From positions 7,626,001 to 7,690,000 of the forward strand of contig OZ199838.1 of assembly GCA_964304625.1 (NCBI GenBank): DNA of 64,000 bases, written 5' to 3'. This document shows positions 35,440 to 49,014 of the stretch, one piece after another. The notes beneath the pieces are model-generated. The model saw only the letters and a list, made by a program, of their open reading frames with translations. It was not told the DNA's origin and did no database searches. How positions within the stretch are numbered: the first letter of the stretch is position 1; each line of letters starts with the position of its first letter. Source of the stretch: Kudoa neothunni. Taxonomy: Eukaryota; Cnidaria. Both the position numbers and the translations under genes were made by a program.

Positions 35440-36310
35440 GACTTACGTGAAATCATTGATTCCTCCAACTTTATAGATTATGCCACGAATTTATCTGAAT
35501 ATGATGTCAATAACCTTATCTGGGCTGCAGAAGTTTTAAAACCCTCCAAAATGCTAAAAGGAAACTTTTTACGTAAGGCCTCTAGCCTTACGAATGTTGC
35601 AGCTCAGAGAATCTTTCATATAACAGGTTTTGGGCATATTTTTGGATGGCAATCTTTGCAGAAATGTTCCGTGTAATGCCAATATGCTTAACTTTCATTA
35701 TTATAATCATTGTTGCAAAGAGCTTTCAGTTATTGAAAATGGTTCTTACCATGGTTAGAACACTTAGAGCTAATTAGAGGAATGTTCAGCGTATAATGAA
35801 AAAAATGAAACAAAGGAGTCATTTTGCACACTTTTTCTATTTAATGAAAAGAAAATCCTGACCTCTAAGTCATTAAAATAATAAGGATTTGTTAATTTTA
35901 ACTAATTCAACAGCTTATACAAATATATTGAACGATGAAAGAAAGAAGCCAGGTAGCATCAATTATTATAACAAAATTAAATGAGCTATTGATACGGTTG
36001 ATCGGATTTTCGCTTCCACAAGCTTAAAATAATATTACATAGACAGCCAGCAGTTATTTTTTATAACATCGACATAAATCTCTTAAACGCGCTTTGCTTA
36101 TACAAAATCATATTCATTGATGACAAAATCAAGAGCCTAATTTTTAGAGAATCTCGCTATCGCATTCCGTTCCTTCAGCAGTTCCTTGGTGTTAAATTTG
36201 CAACTAAATTAAGAGCTGGAAATATAATTAGCACCAATATTGTTCCAAAAAATCCCGTAAACAATGCATATACGTGTTGTATGTAAGAAACATTGCTGCG
36301 AAGAACATTC
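35440..36310 (+). pseudogene. piggyBac transposase, heavily degraded
   Basis: Recognisable pieces are SINYYNKIK...AIDTVDRIFAS (35950-36015), equal to the family's YNxTKGGVDxxDxM block with the third catalytic D, then QQLFFITS, where other copies have WPVVVFYN. A C-terminal cysteine/histidine segment CKKHCCEEHS near 36280 corresponds to the zinc-finger tail. The N-terminal half is unrecognisable apart from an open stretch at 35450-35640 (LSEYDVNNLIWAAEVLKPSK) of unclear origin. Stops are frequent. Confidence 0.6.
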
Positions 36311-36785
36311 AGATCGTTGGGCACAAATAAATGTCTGGATTACCTTATAATTTTCATATTTTTTCGTAATGAGATTTCTGTTTTGACGTACGTATTAAAT
36401 TGTTAATTAGAGAAAGAACATCGATTTTATTGTAGATCTGATATAAATAATGATAATACCGTCCCCTTAAACTCACAGATAATAATAGGGAAGGTCACAG
36501 AAAGTAAATTTTAACTTATACATTGATATATGCGTTTAAGTTGAACGTTGGGGACCTTTTTAGTTAATTTTGTTGATAACTATTTCGCCGTGCCGTAAAG
36601 TTTTAATCTAATTAATTATATATGAGATAATTTATAACACTTTTTAAATATTTCTGAAAGTTTTTCTTAAATAATATTTCGTCAAAATTTATTTAACAAG
36701 AATATATAGTAATGGATCGGTCGTATATAATCCCCTTGGGGATGAGTAAATTGTGAATACTACCGGTCCCGGCTGGATAGTATGT

Positions 36786-39700
36786 CAGACACGTGCCGTC
36801 ATGGTAGGCAAGGTAGGCAGTGCCTACCCTATTGAATCAAAATTAATTAATTTTATTAAGATAAAATCCCTTTTATCTCAAAACCACAATAATCATTCAA
36901 ATATTCTTAAAAAATTACAAAATATTCGAGGTATTAGTAGCACGATAGGCACAAGTCGCCTCTGCCTTCTAATCGTTATATAAAATCCACGTAAAATTTC
37001 GTGACTAGCACGTGCCGCATCATTCTGCGCAACACTGCGTTTTTAATGGCCGACCGTAGGCAGTATAAATTCTGCCTACTATTGGGTCACGTGATCTTTC
37101 TAAAATATTCCAGTTGCGCGTGCATTATTAATTCAAATAAATTGTTCTGTTTCTTCAATTTTTTCTTAATTTTAATTAAAGGTAATTTTTAAAATACGAT
37201 AATCTATATGACAACTATACTGGGAATATCGCCCAAAGTTAATACTAATTATTGTCCTACTTGTAAGAAGAGCCCGCTCCTCTGTTAGTCTTACTTCATC
37301 TCTTCAAATATGGGTAGAAGATATCTTAAAGAGTTTTCAAAACTTCCTTATGAAGATAAATTACAAATTATGAGAAATGGTAGTCTGACTCCTGGTCTTA
37401 AAGAACTTAAACAACTGAAAGGAAAGACAATTATCAGGACGTTTAATAATTAGTGATATGAGAAAAGAGGGGTTATGTGGGTGTGCTGTAACAATAAGGC
37501 TATTTTGTTTCCAATGTTTGATTTTTTCGATGACTAATGAAAGTGTGTGGATCAAAGAAGGATATTTCGACTTAAACATTTACCAATCGCTTTAAATAAG
37601 CATGAGCGATCCGCAACACACTATCAAAATCAAGTTTCATGGAAAACATTTGGATCTATACGCGTAGAATTGTTTCTTGATAAACAGAAGAATATTTCAA
37701 TTGAACTTCACAATAAAAATGTTAAGGAAAACAGAAAGATATTGAAAACTTTGATCCGCGCAGTTTGCCTTTTGATTCAACAAGAACTTACTTTTCGCGG
37801 TGATAATGAAAACAAGCTGCCCTTAAATCGTGGTAATTATTTGGAGTTGTCGAATTATACCACAAAATTTTACGAAAAATTATCGTATCATTTACAGAAT
37901 TCATCTGTTTTTTCTGGCATTTCTAACAGGATTCAAAATGATCTGATTGAGGCTGTAAAGGTGGTTTTTGAGAATAATATTAAAAAGGAATTAGCACTGG
38001 CTCCGTTCGCTGCGATAGAATCGGATGAGACGACCGATATCTCATGCACATCTCAATGTTCAACAATATTAAGATACGTATTGGGATCGAAAATTAAGGA
38101 TGTTTTCATTGGATTTCATACTCTTCGTGGCAGAACAGCGGATGGTGTGACGGAATGTGTATTTAAAAACATATATAAATACAACATCGAAGAGAAATTA
38201 GTCGCACGATTGTATGATTGAACAATAGTTATGGCATTCCATTTAAATGGAATTCAGTCAAAAGTTGGACAAAAGATATCGACCGCGCTGTTCACTCACT
38301 GTTATGTCCATAAGTTAAATCTTGTGTTGTCACAATCGGCCAAATTTATTTCTGATTGTACGAGCCTTTTCAAGACTAATGAAGTACTTTCTTATTTTTT
38401 CAAAAATTCAGCTAAACGGGTTCAATTTCTTGAGGAGATTGTGTTGAGACGCATTCCAACAGCAGCGGCAACGAGATGGAATTCAAATTCAAAATTAGTG
38501 CAGATGATATTAGAGTATCACGGTGATCTTCGCAAACTTTTCTACAATGTAAACAACAATCCCTAATTTTGGGATTCAGACACTTTATTTCGAAGTATTG
38601 GACTTTACAATTGGCTGAAAAACAACTCAACATACTTTTTACTGATGATATATAATGAAATTTTCGTTTTAGCTGACGCGCTCTTCCATATATTGCAGAC
38701 GAAAATGATAGACATTGCGTATTGTATCGAAAGAATCAATGTAACAATAATAAAACTTGAGGATAAGCGCATAATATTTAAGTCATTGTATTATAATTTC
38801 GAGAAATATTGTCAAAAAATATCTTAATTAGACCTATCCTTCCCCTCAATGTGACACAAAAAATGAAAAAGCGATATTATTGGATACAATAGTCAATGAT
38901 ATAATAAAGAACCTGAGAACGAGATCTAATGATTTCGAAAATCTCAAGTTTATTTCATTGATTAATGGAAATAATTTTGACAATTTATCATGCCAAATTG
39001 ACACAAGTGCCCTTGAAAGTCTGCAAACGAATTATGAAAAAAGCTTTGACATTTTAAGACTGAAAGGTGATTTGGCCGGAATTTATAATGCTCACATATT
39101 CAATGAATAGTCCCCTACAAAATTGTTCGATTTTATCTCCAAAAATCAACTGGACCAAATATTTCCCGAAGTTGTTAACTTGTTACAATTAATTTTAACG
39201 ATTCCTGCAACAACCATTTCTGTAGAAAGGTCGTTTTCTGCATCGAAACGAATTAAAAGCTACACAAGAAACAGGATGGCAAACCAACGACCTTCTTCCC
39301 TCGCATTAATATCGATTAAAAGGTGATTGATACCTTAACTACAACAAAAGAAAGAAGAATAGGTTTCCTTTATAAGTAGAAAGATACAAAGCACCAGCTT
39401 TCAAATATTTTTGTAATCTTAACTTACAGCAATAATTTATCCGCTTTATTTGGGACTATCATAACATTATTGGTTTGTATTATAAAATATTGTAAAAACA
39501 ATATCTTTGTTATCTAATTTAGATGTCTATATAACATAGGACAGAATCGAAAATTTAAATTAAGAATGTTCTATGGCGTTAACTAGACATTACCTCCATA
39601 ATAATTGTTAAGAATGGAGTATTATTAATTTCATGATATATAAGTCATTATAATATAAAAATTTATCATTCAATTATTATTATAACCTATTTAATTTGAT

Positions 39701-40072
39701 AAGGAGACGTCCACATTCCAAATAAATCGTTGGAATATAAATTAATTGCATTCTCACGCATAAATGTTAATTTAATCAAGTAAATATTTTAAAATCCTGA
39801 AAAATTCTACTTCTAATTGTAGTATTTTATTTTTAGTCTACAGATACAATTTAGAAATTACAATTTCCGGTCAATAAGTCATTACAAAATTTATTGAGCA
39901 ATAATTATTACTCATTAAATCAAAACTAATTTTCTTGAAAAATTATTTATAGATTCGACATTTTTTAGTTTCCTATATGAAAATATAAATAGTTAAAATT
40001 TTGGTTGAAATTTTCTTGTACGTAGACACCGGCTGCTGCCTACCCAGAGCAAATGCCCACGGCACGTGCCTG
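36786..40072 (+). mobile_element. hAT element type C (ZMYM1-like) inside piggyBac
   Basis: Terminal inverted repeats are CAGACACGTGCCGT (36786) and the reverse complement of CAGGCACGTGCCGT (ending 40072). Subterminal copies of GTAGGCAG or CTGCCTAC occur several times just inside both ends (36812-36830, 37058-37080, 40035-40045), as expected of transposase-binding repeats. No clear 8-bp TSD remains (TAGTATGT against ATATTAAA). Confidence 0.82.
37300..39326 (+). pseudogene. hAT transposase, ZMYM1/TTF-zinc-finger type
   Basis: The start carries a decayed TTF-type zinc finger: GVMWVCCNNKAILFPMF (37455-37505) and then DLKHL/HERSATHYQN-like residues. The long open block 37547-38221 includes GDNENKLPLNRGNYLEL and AAIESDETTDISCTSQCSTI with catalytic acids. 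It continues with THCYVHKLNLVLSQSAKFI (the CxxH block, 38300-38350), RRIPTAAATRWNSNSKLV and the dimerisation region TTISVERSFSASKRIKSYTR (39208-39268, with conserved ERSFS). Breaks occur at 38221, 38566, 38827 and 39110. ZMYM1-like genes of many animals descend from such transposases. Confidence 0.9.
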
Positions 40073-40953
40073 ATATTAAAACACAAAACTAGTTATAACT
40101 TAAATATTAATGAAAAGACAATTGTTTTTTTTGTTAAAATTATGATTTAAAAATTAATAAACATCTAGAATAGAATCAGACATTAACTCCAACTTTTTGA
40201 GCCATGATGTTTGAAATAGTCGCCAAGCTCATCTAAATAAAATAAGGTGGTCATCTCTAAAATTCGCAATTTTTTATCAACAAAATCATCATCTGTTTCT
40301 GAATTATTGGGGAGGGACTGTCATTGCGCCATTGTTATTTCTATGAAGTAGAGAGAACATCATCATAAACCACATTACTATGTATCTGCAACATGTGTCT
40401 ATTTTTATCCTTCATTTTTCAACTAGCTACCACATTGATGTAACTATAAAAAATTACTCATTGTTTAATCACACGGCCAAAACAAAAAGGTAGGTACAGC
40501 CGGCCCTCGCGCGACTTTATTTTTTTTCGTGATAATTATGTTTATAAACTATTTAAAGCGAGTAATAATGATATAAAGTCATTTAAATGCGAGAGAACGT
40601 CTTAATATGTAAAATAACTAATGTACGTATGATCATCCCACTATTGTTGTGGTCAAATCGGCAAATCTCGTACGAGGATTACGTTAGTTTTTGAATCTTG
40701 TTTAGTTTATCAACTAGTTTTATTGCTGCCGCATATGCTACACCGTATGTCCTTAACATTATTCAGGTGGTATCAGAAAATTTCGTCATCCATATTTTTT
40801 GCCAGTATTGTGCGATTTTGTCTATATAATTTTTTTATTTGTTGGTGATGAAGTTTTAAAAATTGTTTAAATTCATAATATTAAATAAAAGAGGGGGGTC
40901 TAATAGATCCCAAAAGCCCTAAATGTATAGTCGATTTTGAAGCGCTCGGAAGG

Positions 40954-42907
40954 TTCTGCAGACATCCAAATGGACGCATCTTCTTTAAGTATACATATAG
41001 ATAAACTATATAGGATGTATCTTGTAATCTTGGATATATAACTTTAGATTGGACAACTAAAAACGTTCAAAACTACTTGCAGAAGTTCGACATAGATAGA
41101 CGTCGCCATGAATTAACGAATATAATCCTATTATTGAAACCACGTAATCCGCTTAACAAATCTAACATCGATGACAACACAAGTTTCTACATTAATTTTG
41201 AACCTCAATCATTGTAATAACAAATGAAAGAATTTTTAAATTATCTTAAACTATTAAAAGTTACATAAATATCTATCTCTAAGGAAAAAAATTTCCGCAC
41301 GTGCGTACTTGGGCACACACAAACACATACCGACAGTCCTCCTTTAAATATATAAAGCACTAGCGCAAAAACCTCGCTTCGCTTGGGTTTCCTTGCCCGA
41401 CCACGCTGACTTAGGCCTTGAATAGGCCAAGGTCATTTTATGTGAAGAGCCAATTATAATTATTTTATCGTTCTTTTGACGACAAAGTTGATCGAAATAA
41501 ACAGCAATGACCCGATCATCCACACTTTATTCTTGATTGGACTTTATTTCTATTTAGAAATCATAAGTTCTTACACCTCATGTGGCGTATTAATCACTTT
41601 AACTAACCCGTCGATGAACTAACTAATCTATAAGTTTGTTAACACTGTTGCATTTAATAAGAACGTATTAACATCATTTGATGTTTATTTAAAAATTAAA
41701 AAATATTTAAAACCACTTATCTTCATTTTAAAGTGCAATGTAAATAATTTATTCAATCGTATTAGTCTCCTGTTTAAACAACAAATCTTCGTTTACACCG
41801 AAACCCGCCCACGCATCAACGAATGTTGTAGAGCATGTTAATTTAGTTTAAAGTATAAACAAGAATAAAGTTAAAGTTACAATTGTATTTAAATAATATT
41901 AATTAAAGTTATCTACGCATATCATTGAACATAAGGCGAATCACGTGATAAAGTAATCTTATTATTGTCAGCGCTAATCTGTTTACAAAAAGTTGACACT
42001 ACCAATTCACCACTTTATAAGAAAGTACACAAGCCCGTTGTATTTTTTTAAAGTATACTAAGAAACTCAAATAGTTCAAAAAGTCTCCGTATGAGGAGAT
42101 AGATTTTTTGTAGATGAGCGCGAAATTTATTTTTCCGGCAAAACATCGCCATATCAGCCTCTTCCAAAATTTTATCCACACATTAAATTACTTCACAAAA
42201 GTAGTATCCACAATGGAACCTGAAATAAAAATCGTATACAACAAAATTAAACGCCAGACAGTTGTTCTTATACGAAGAGTATTCAACGTCTAGTGATTTT
42301 TATATTATAAAATTGTTTTATTTGTCGTTTACTAATAAAACTAGGAAATATTAATTATGTGTAGTAGATTATTTTAATCGGACTTACTCGTATTAAAAGA
42401 TCAGCTTCTCGCATTCCATTTGAGTCAAATTTACCTTTTAATGATCACACATTTAAAAAATTCCACTATTTACTTTAAGGAGGGAGGCACTATAATTCCA
42501 CATCTACTAATTTACGTCTTTTGCTGCTATTTAACGCATTGAAATTAAGTGCCATAGATAAATAAAAAGTTTTGTTGTAACTAGAGCTCACGTAAGAACG
42601 TATTAACTTGGATATTTCAATATATTTCGTTTTATTTTCCGATTAACGTAAGCCAAAATATCACAGGTGGACTATTCATATCGCTATATAAATGTGGCCG
42701 ACAAATTTTACTGATTAAAATAATTAGTCTTGTTTATCACTTCTAACTTATCAATGTATTTAAATTGAAATTTTTTTCCTTGCAATAGTACCAGTATTTT
42801 TTATATTAATTTGCGCATACTATTGAACTATTTGGTAATCAACTTCCTATATTGAAGATTAATCTTAATCCTTATTCTGCATCGGCCGGTATTCAACTTC
42901 AGAGCAA
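40954..42907. other. Gene-free spacer
   Basis: I recognise no gene. A run of CG-containing sequence at 41290-41470 stands out from the AT-rich background, but I cannot assign it. Confidence 0.45.
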
Positions 42908-44626
42908 ATGGCCACCACCCCCAAAACTGTGCTTGATAGATTTTCCACTATTAAATTATTGGTAATACGTGTATTCGTGTTGCTCGTTCAATTTTTATCC
43001 ATGGGAGTGGGTAGTGGTTTCACAATTTTAATTTGCAGCTTCGATGTGTGTTTTCCATTCTTACGGCTTTTTGATAAATTCGATTGTTTTATTGATTTTT
43101 TAACATTGAATCCACTTATTTTTTTGTTTACATCATTCTGTAACCGAAAAGTATTACCAACTTAATGTGTATGTCGATTTCATAGTGATACCTAATAGGT
43201 TTACTTTCACGGAGAAATTCCTGAAAATATTGAAGACGAATCAACCCTTATTATCTGTAACCATCAATCTGCTGCCGATGTTCCCGTAGTGTCGTCAATT
43301 GTGCATCAATTCTTGAAACGTCGTGCAAATGTTAGATTTCTGACAAAAAACTCGTTGTTTTACATTCCATTTTTTGGCCCAGCCCTGTTATTTGTAACAT
43401 TGTAAATATTAATTAAGATAATTGATGTTCTATTAAGAAAAATAAAATGTCGTTCAGAAGAAAAAATACAATTGATGACTTGTCATCTGTAAATACGTAA
43501 TTTAAATGATATATCACTTTTTTTATTACTTTTTATTTTATAGATATTCCAAAACTTTTATATCTTCTGAGAGAAAAGTATTATCATTTCCCGAGTGGAG
43601 CTAACTTATGTTCGTAGTCGACAACGATAATTTTTCCAGAAGGAACTAGGTTTGCGAAGAATAATGTTCAAAAGAAATCGTCAGAATTCCTTGTATCCAT
43701 AGGTATTGTTTTATTTATTTTGAAATTTGATTGGTATTGAAGCGTTTTATTATTTGGACATTTTCTAGGCCAACAACCTACCAAATATGTTCTCGCACCC
43801 AGACTTAAAGGAGTTGAGGTAATGAGATCTACATTCACATACTATCAAAACAAAAATTTGTAGAAAATCTTCCAGACTTCTGCTCAACATATAGATTCCA
43901 TTATAGATATCACTATCTGTTTCCGCCGGATGAATACAGTTGATTCACTTATCAACAGCACAGTGGATGCTCCATCCTATTTGGACCTTATCGCAGACGA
44001 TAACATTCAAATTCACGTCCATTTTAGAAAAATTCCATTCGAAATAATCGAAAAATTGCCCGCAGACTGTTCCTACCTTTATACCATTTTTCAAGAGAAA
44101 GATCATTTTATTAGAATTATCGATGAAACACCCCTTGAATTTGATATTCCAAAATTAAATCTTTTGAACCTTGATGAACTTGAAGCTAAGTTCAGCAAAG
44201 GGAATGGTAGGATTAAAAAATCGTGTAATAATGATTCTATGGGGTATGTATTTGTTGGTTGGTTGTCTTCAGCGATGATCTAATTTCAATTGGTATATGA
44301 TTTTTAGAGCCAGTAATCATGAATTAGAATCGGAAAACTTTTATTTGGATACTGAATCTATAAAGGATCGAGCAACTACAGCTAACACTATTAATCAAAA
44401 TATTTCAATCGTTTCCAGCACTAGTTATTCAAATATTCCTTGTGCCGAAGCGGTTTCTCTTCCATGGATATTTCCGTGTGTTGTTTGTACCATATGCATC
44501 TCTGTGCTTGTTTCATTATTTTTTTTCCTTGGAACCAAAAACTTTTTCATGTTTTCATCTGTGATAGCTGCCATCGGTTACGCTAGAGTTTTGGCAAGTG
44601 ATATGATATTTTGGCTGTCGTCGTAA
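42908..44626 (+). CDS. Lysophospholipid acyltransferase, AGPAT5/LCLAT1-like
   Basis: This membrane-bound acyl-CoA:lysophospholipid (phosphatidate/cardiolipin-type) acyltransferase is predicted for the ER or mitochondrial membrane. Exon 1 (42908 to about 43153) has the N-terminal membrane segments. Exon 2 (from 43199) carries HxxxxD motif I in IICNHQSAADVPVVSSI and continues RFLTKNSLFYIPFFGPALLF. Motif III is IIFPEGTRFAKNN (43628-43666), followed by YVLAPRLKGVE. 43871-44240 matches the IHVHFRKIPFEIIEKLP region of AGPAT5/LCLAT1. The last exon (44312-44626) has two C-terminal membrane segments. Introns are about 41-70 nt. Motif II, between 43404 and 43560, is not confidently placed. An in-frame TAG at 43616-43618 is removed only if a 41-nt intron (43578-43618) is spliced. 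Confidence 0.82.
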
Positions 44627-47600
44627 ATCTGTCGATCAATGAACTTTCATCATTGTTTGAAAATTCTGTTTAATTTTATTTATCTTTGAAACTTTACTTT
44701 TTATTTCATCTTAAAATTCTCTAAAATTTATGCTGACGTCGAAGGAGTGCTACGAAAATATACAAGTTAACTCTTCTTATGAAACAAATATCTAACAGTA
44801 TAAACTCTTTCTCTAGCCTACTTTAGCCATTCAGGAATTCTTTTTCCTATTGCATATAATCGTTTGAACTTAGGAGCTCCTGGAGTTATGTTTTATCTTT
44901 AATAAAATGCGACGAGAAAAAAATCCAAAACCTGACTTTTCTCCATGAATTCAAATTTTGGAGCATCTATCATCTACTCTCTAGAATGGATATTGTGTGC
45001 ATTTCTTATTATTATCAGTGGTGGGGAAATTTAATATTTAACTATAATTGTTATCCGATTGTTACAATAATTGACTTAAATAAAGTACAAACATGTATAC
45101 TTTTGTGTATATTATTTTGAGACCATTAAGCAGAAAGAATTTATCTCCATAAATATGACTTGGACGGCAGATATTATTTGACGAAGGATTTCTTCCTAAA
45201 AAAACTAGTTGTTAATAGGGTTTCTAAAAAGCGCGATGCATTTCACGCCATATCACGCGTGTGACGTGACAACCGTAGAAACTCTAGTTGTTAACGTACC
45301 GTCGAATGTTCACCAGGTATATGACTAAATTAGAGAGCTGTGTTTCTTCGAAAATAAGGCAAAGTGAAATTTTTGGTTGTGCGTTTAACACAAAACTAAT
45401 TGGAAACATAGTCCTAACAGCATTTTCCAAGGTAAAATTAACATAGGATTGAGTTTTATTTTACAACTTCATTTATCAAACATAATTTATATTAAGACTT
45501 ACAAATCGATGTTGATTAAGATAGGAATTCCTACTTTTATGAGTACATCTTATTAAATTATCCAATTTCCAGGAATATATGATCCCTCTTGTCAAAGATG
45601 TACGTATCTTTATGGGTTCTAGTTTACGTTTAAAAATAGGTACATTTACCAAAATCACAATATCTTATATGAGTTTATTTTTTTCGCGGAAGAATTTTAA
45701 TTCTGGAAATGAATAAATTAAACATTTTTGTTTGGAATAACTACCTAAAAATAATTTTTTTAACACGATTAATGACCAGCTCAGTAAATATTATTAAAGC
45801 ATATGTATCTATTCCTAAATGCAAAGTAATAATGTTTGTTGCGAAATTCGTTTTTCAATATTCCTCAATAAATCATACGATATAAAATAAATTGAGGCAA
45901 CGAATTTCAGAAAAAATAACTTTACAACATTTAATTTGATTTAAAGTAAGAATTCTTATGGTCATTATCAACTTAGATAAACCTATATCTGTTTCGTGAT
46001 AACGTTTGTATAGTCAAAATCACATGATAATTCGTTTCAGAATATTGTGTATTTTTTTAATATCACAAGGTTCTTTAAGATATATTGCAAAATTCTATTA
46101 CAATATTTTATTTATTCTGATTTATTTATTGAGAAGAGTGGCTGGAGCTGTTTTTAATTGATTTTCATTTTATAATTATTTAAAATAAACTGGTTATTAT
46201 AATGACGGAAAAGGTTTAAGGGATTAATTAGAACTTCAACGTTAGTTCAAATACCACCAAAAATCACGCGTGATCGTGTTGATCCTCAAGTCGCCAGAAG
46301 TTTAACGAGTATTGAAAGATTCCATTACAAGAAGATACTGTGTAATTCTTTATATTTTATTTCAATTTCTCCAAAATTTCAACAGTTTTATTTCGTGAAT
46401 TTTGTTATTCCTCGGTTAAATTGCAGAAAAGAGACCATTTTCAGGGAGTTCAAAGCTTGGAGTTTTTTCGTTTTTATACAAAACTAGCGAGAATTGCCAG
46501 CGTTGCTTAGGGAAGATTTTGCATCGATAAGTTTCTTAATAATATTCAAAAAATATATTCAAGTTTCAAATTAACCCATAGATGCAAAATAACTAAAAAT
46601 TTTTACGTGACATACTTTCAACGATACGGATGAGCGAAATTTAAATTAAGATTATTTCTGTGAAGGAAAGTATCAATCTCGGCGTCAATTTAATAATTTA
46701 TTGTCAGTGTCGTATTTTTTTGCATTCCCGAATTATTTAAATCCCGTTAAAATGTTACCCTAGACGTTATTTCTGGTCCGCTCAGAAAGATTGTGCGCCA
46801 CTGTATACGGAAAGCCCAATAAATAGAAAAAGATATAGAGATGAGATAGAAGAAAATTTACGAAAATTGATTTTTATTAATCAAATTATTATCTCTTGGC
46901 CCGGCTTAAACTTTAATGCACTCTTTATCAAAAACGCATACAAATCGCGTCAATATCAACCCCGTTATTGTAAATAATCATATCCTAATATATAAAGTAG
47001 TAGTGTCCCTGTGTGTGTGTGCAAATTATATTCTTATACAGAGACTTTTATAAACTTTTTTCCAATTGGCGATACTTATAAAAATGTATTTAGGATTCAA
47101 CAAAAAAATAATTGTAATATACCTTAAATTAGTGGTTATTTTAGATGTATACATTTTGAGAGTAGATTAACAAACGCAATAAACCGGATTATCTATGGTT
47201 AATCTATTTACCTAATCAACGATCCAGACAATGCCCGTTCGTGTCATGAGCGAACGAAGTTTTCTTCATAATTATAAACACGAACGAAACCATTCGTGCG
47301 TTTCGTGTGCGAGGGTGGTGATGAAGTATGTGGTGAGACCTTGTTACTTGACCATAGCGCTGGCGCGCGATTACGCACTATTATTAATATGTTGATACGC
47401 CACAGCGACACCTAAAAACACCCTCTTGCGAATGTTTTTCGAATTTCTTTTTTCATTATTTTCCATGATAAACTAAAAGAATGTGGAGAACGAAAATTCA
47501 GCTCAAATTAATAACTTCTAAATTTTAAGAATTTTTCATCCGAACACTGAATTTTTTTCGTTTCTTTCTTAGTTATTAATGCAAAAGTTATTTATTATTA

Positions 47601-49014
47601 CTATTTTGATTTTTTACTATTGTTGTATAACAATTTTATATGGACTAACTTTAATATAAACTTATTGCTTGTCACACAAAAAGATCTCATTCTTCATTAT
47701 AATGAATTACTTTTCGAATTTTGAAAAATAGATATCGATGTCGTACGATTTTTTTAGTCTATAATTTTTTTAATTTAATTTATTGGTAGAAATTAAGAAT
47801 TAATTAAATTTTTATTATTAAACTTTAGAAACCTAATTTTTTTAAATGACAATAGAAAACTGTTTTATATTGCAGTAACTGTAATATATTGAAAAAAAAA
47901 TATTAAACTATATTTTTAGTTTTGTAAGTTTTTGTGTATGTCAAAATTTAGTAACAGCAAATTCGGGCCAATATACGAATTAAGAATATTACTAAGTGTA
48001 AACTCAGTACCTTAGCTAAGGTTATTATTTTGATCGATACACATATAATTGACTAAAACTAATAAATGTATACAAACAACATTTTTTATTTTATCGAATG
48101 TTATACTAAACACACGTAAAAATTCCTCTAATAAAATAACTTCATATAATAAACCTTTAATTATTTACCCATTGAAATTAAATGTTTATCTAAAATATAA
48201 TGTTTATTTATTTAAAAAAACTCATCAGTCTTGAGAATATTAAGAAAATGCATTTTGAGAGTACGTGGTTGTCCTCGTTTTTAAACTATTCATAATTAAA
48301 ACCAATAAAAACATGTATAAATAAATCTGAAATTGTATAATTTATGTTTATATGCTAAAAAATATGAAGAATAACCAGCTTATGAGTGATTATCAAAACG
48401 AATTAGACAACAATTCAGTGTTTGTTGAAAAAAAGATGGAGATTGCACGTGTGTCCGACAGCGTTCGGATGACAAATTCTTAAAATTAAGAAGATATTAT
48501 TTTGAGCTAAATTTTATCTCTACGTATTATTTTGTTTAATTATGGATAATCGTGAAAAAAGATATTCGAATAACATGCACAAGCGGGCGTTTTTTAGGTG
48601 GCGCATACTTTACCATTACCAAAAAGATCTTAGATATGAAATTAATATTAAATTTTAAGCGAAGAAAAATATGAGGCATTGAATGTAAGCAATTACGATC
48701 TTTACCTTGATTTACTGGAATTTTTGAGATATGTTACCTCATGTCATAATTTCATATTTTATTACCAAATACAAATTTGATATCAGTTTTTTTTAAAAGA
48801 TAATTAAATTAATTTAGGAAACAGAACCTCGTTATATTAATTTCCGCTATAGTCAAATCTGCCTAAACATTTTTTAGAATGATAAAAATACTTTCAAACC
48901 CTAATTTTATGTCTAATAGTTAGAAGTGAATTTTTGAAGTGGCTAAGTTAGGTCTGTTCAGTTTTCTTTTGAGATAATGCAAAATAAAACATAATAAAGA
49001 GGAGTGAATTAAAT
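44627..49014. other. Gene-poor region with one dispersed repeat
   Basis: Over 4 kb with no recognised gene. It contains repeat copy A at 46450-46760 (listed separately). A CG-containing patch lies at 47220-47420. A possible 38-codon ATG frame at 48541-48657 has no recognisable similarity. A short frame from 45314 (TKLESCVSSKIRQSEIFG) ends in a GTAAAA donor-like site but leads nowhere I can identify. Confidence 0.5.
46450..46760 (-). repeat. Dispersed repeat family R, copy A (uninterrupted)
   Basis: Includes GCGAGAATTGCCAGCGTTGC and GGGAAGATTTTGCATCGAT. Read in reverse complement, it aligns with the sequence at 59220-59387 plus 61379-61500, where a piggyBac element splits it. Across the insertion site this copy reads GGGTTAATTTGAAACTTGAAT where copy B has TTAA duplicated, so this is the empty-site version. 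Repeat class unknown. Confidence 0.75.

Larger units (their letters stand above)
35156..40953 (+). mobile_element. piggyBac-type element split by a hAT
   Basis: The left end follows TTAA (35152-35155): ACTTCCGAGTGCTTTTGGGG then a GGGGTCTATTAGACCCC palindrome. The right end reads the inverse (GGGGTCTAATAGATCCC, then GAAGCGCTCGGAAGG) and abuts TTCT (40954-40957), a decayed TTAA. The ZMYM1-type hAT at 36786-40072 lies inside. Without it the element would be about 2.5 kb, normal for piggyBac. Confidence 0.82.

Noticed and set aside
41290-41470. CG-containing patch as a Helitron or promoter
   Set aside because: No Helitron end signature (TC start, CTRR end with hairpin) could be shown and no gene starts nearby.
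45312-45435. Possible first exon ending in GTAAAA
   Set aside because: No second exon with matching phase could be found, and the peptide matches nothing I know.
48541-48657. 38-codon ATG frame (MDNREKRYSNNMHKRAFF...)
   Set aside because: Short, without similarity I recognise, no splice partner and surrounded by gene-free DNA. It is within chance expectation.
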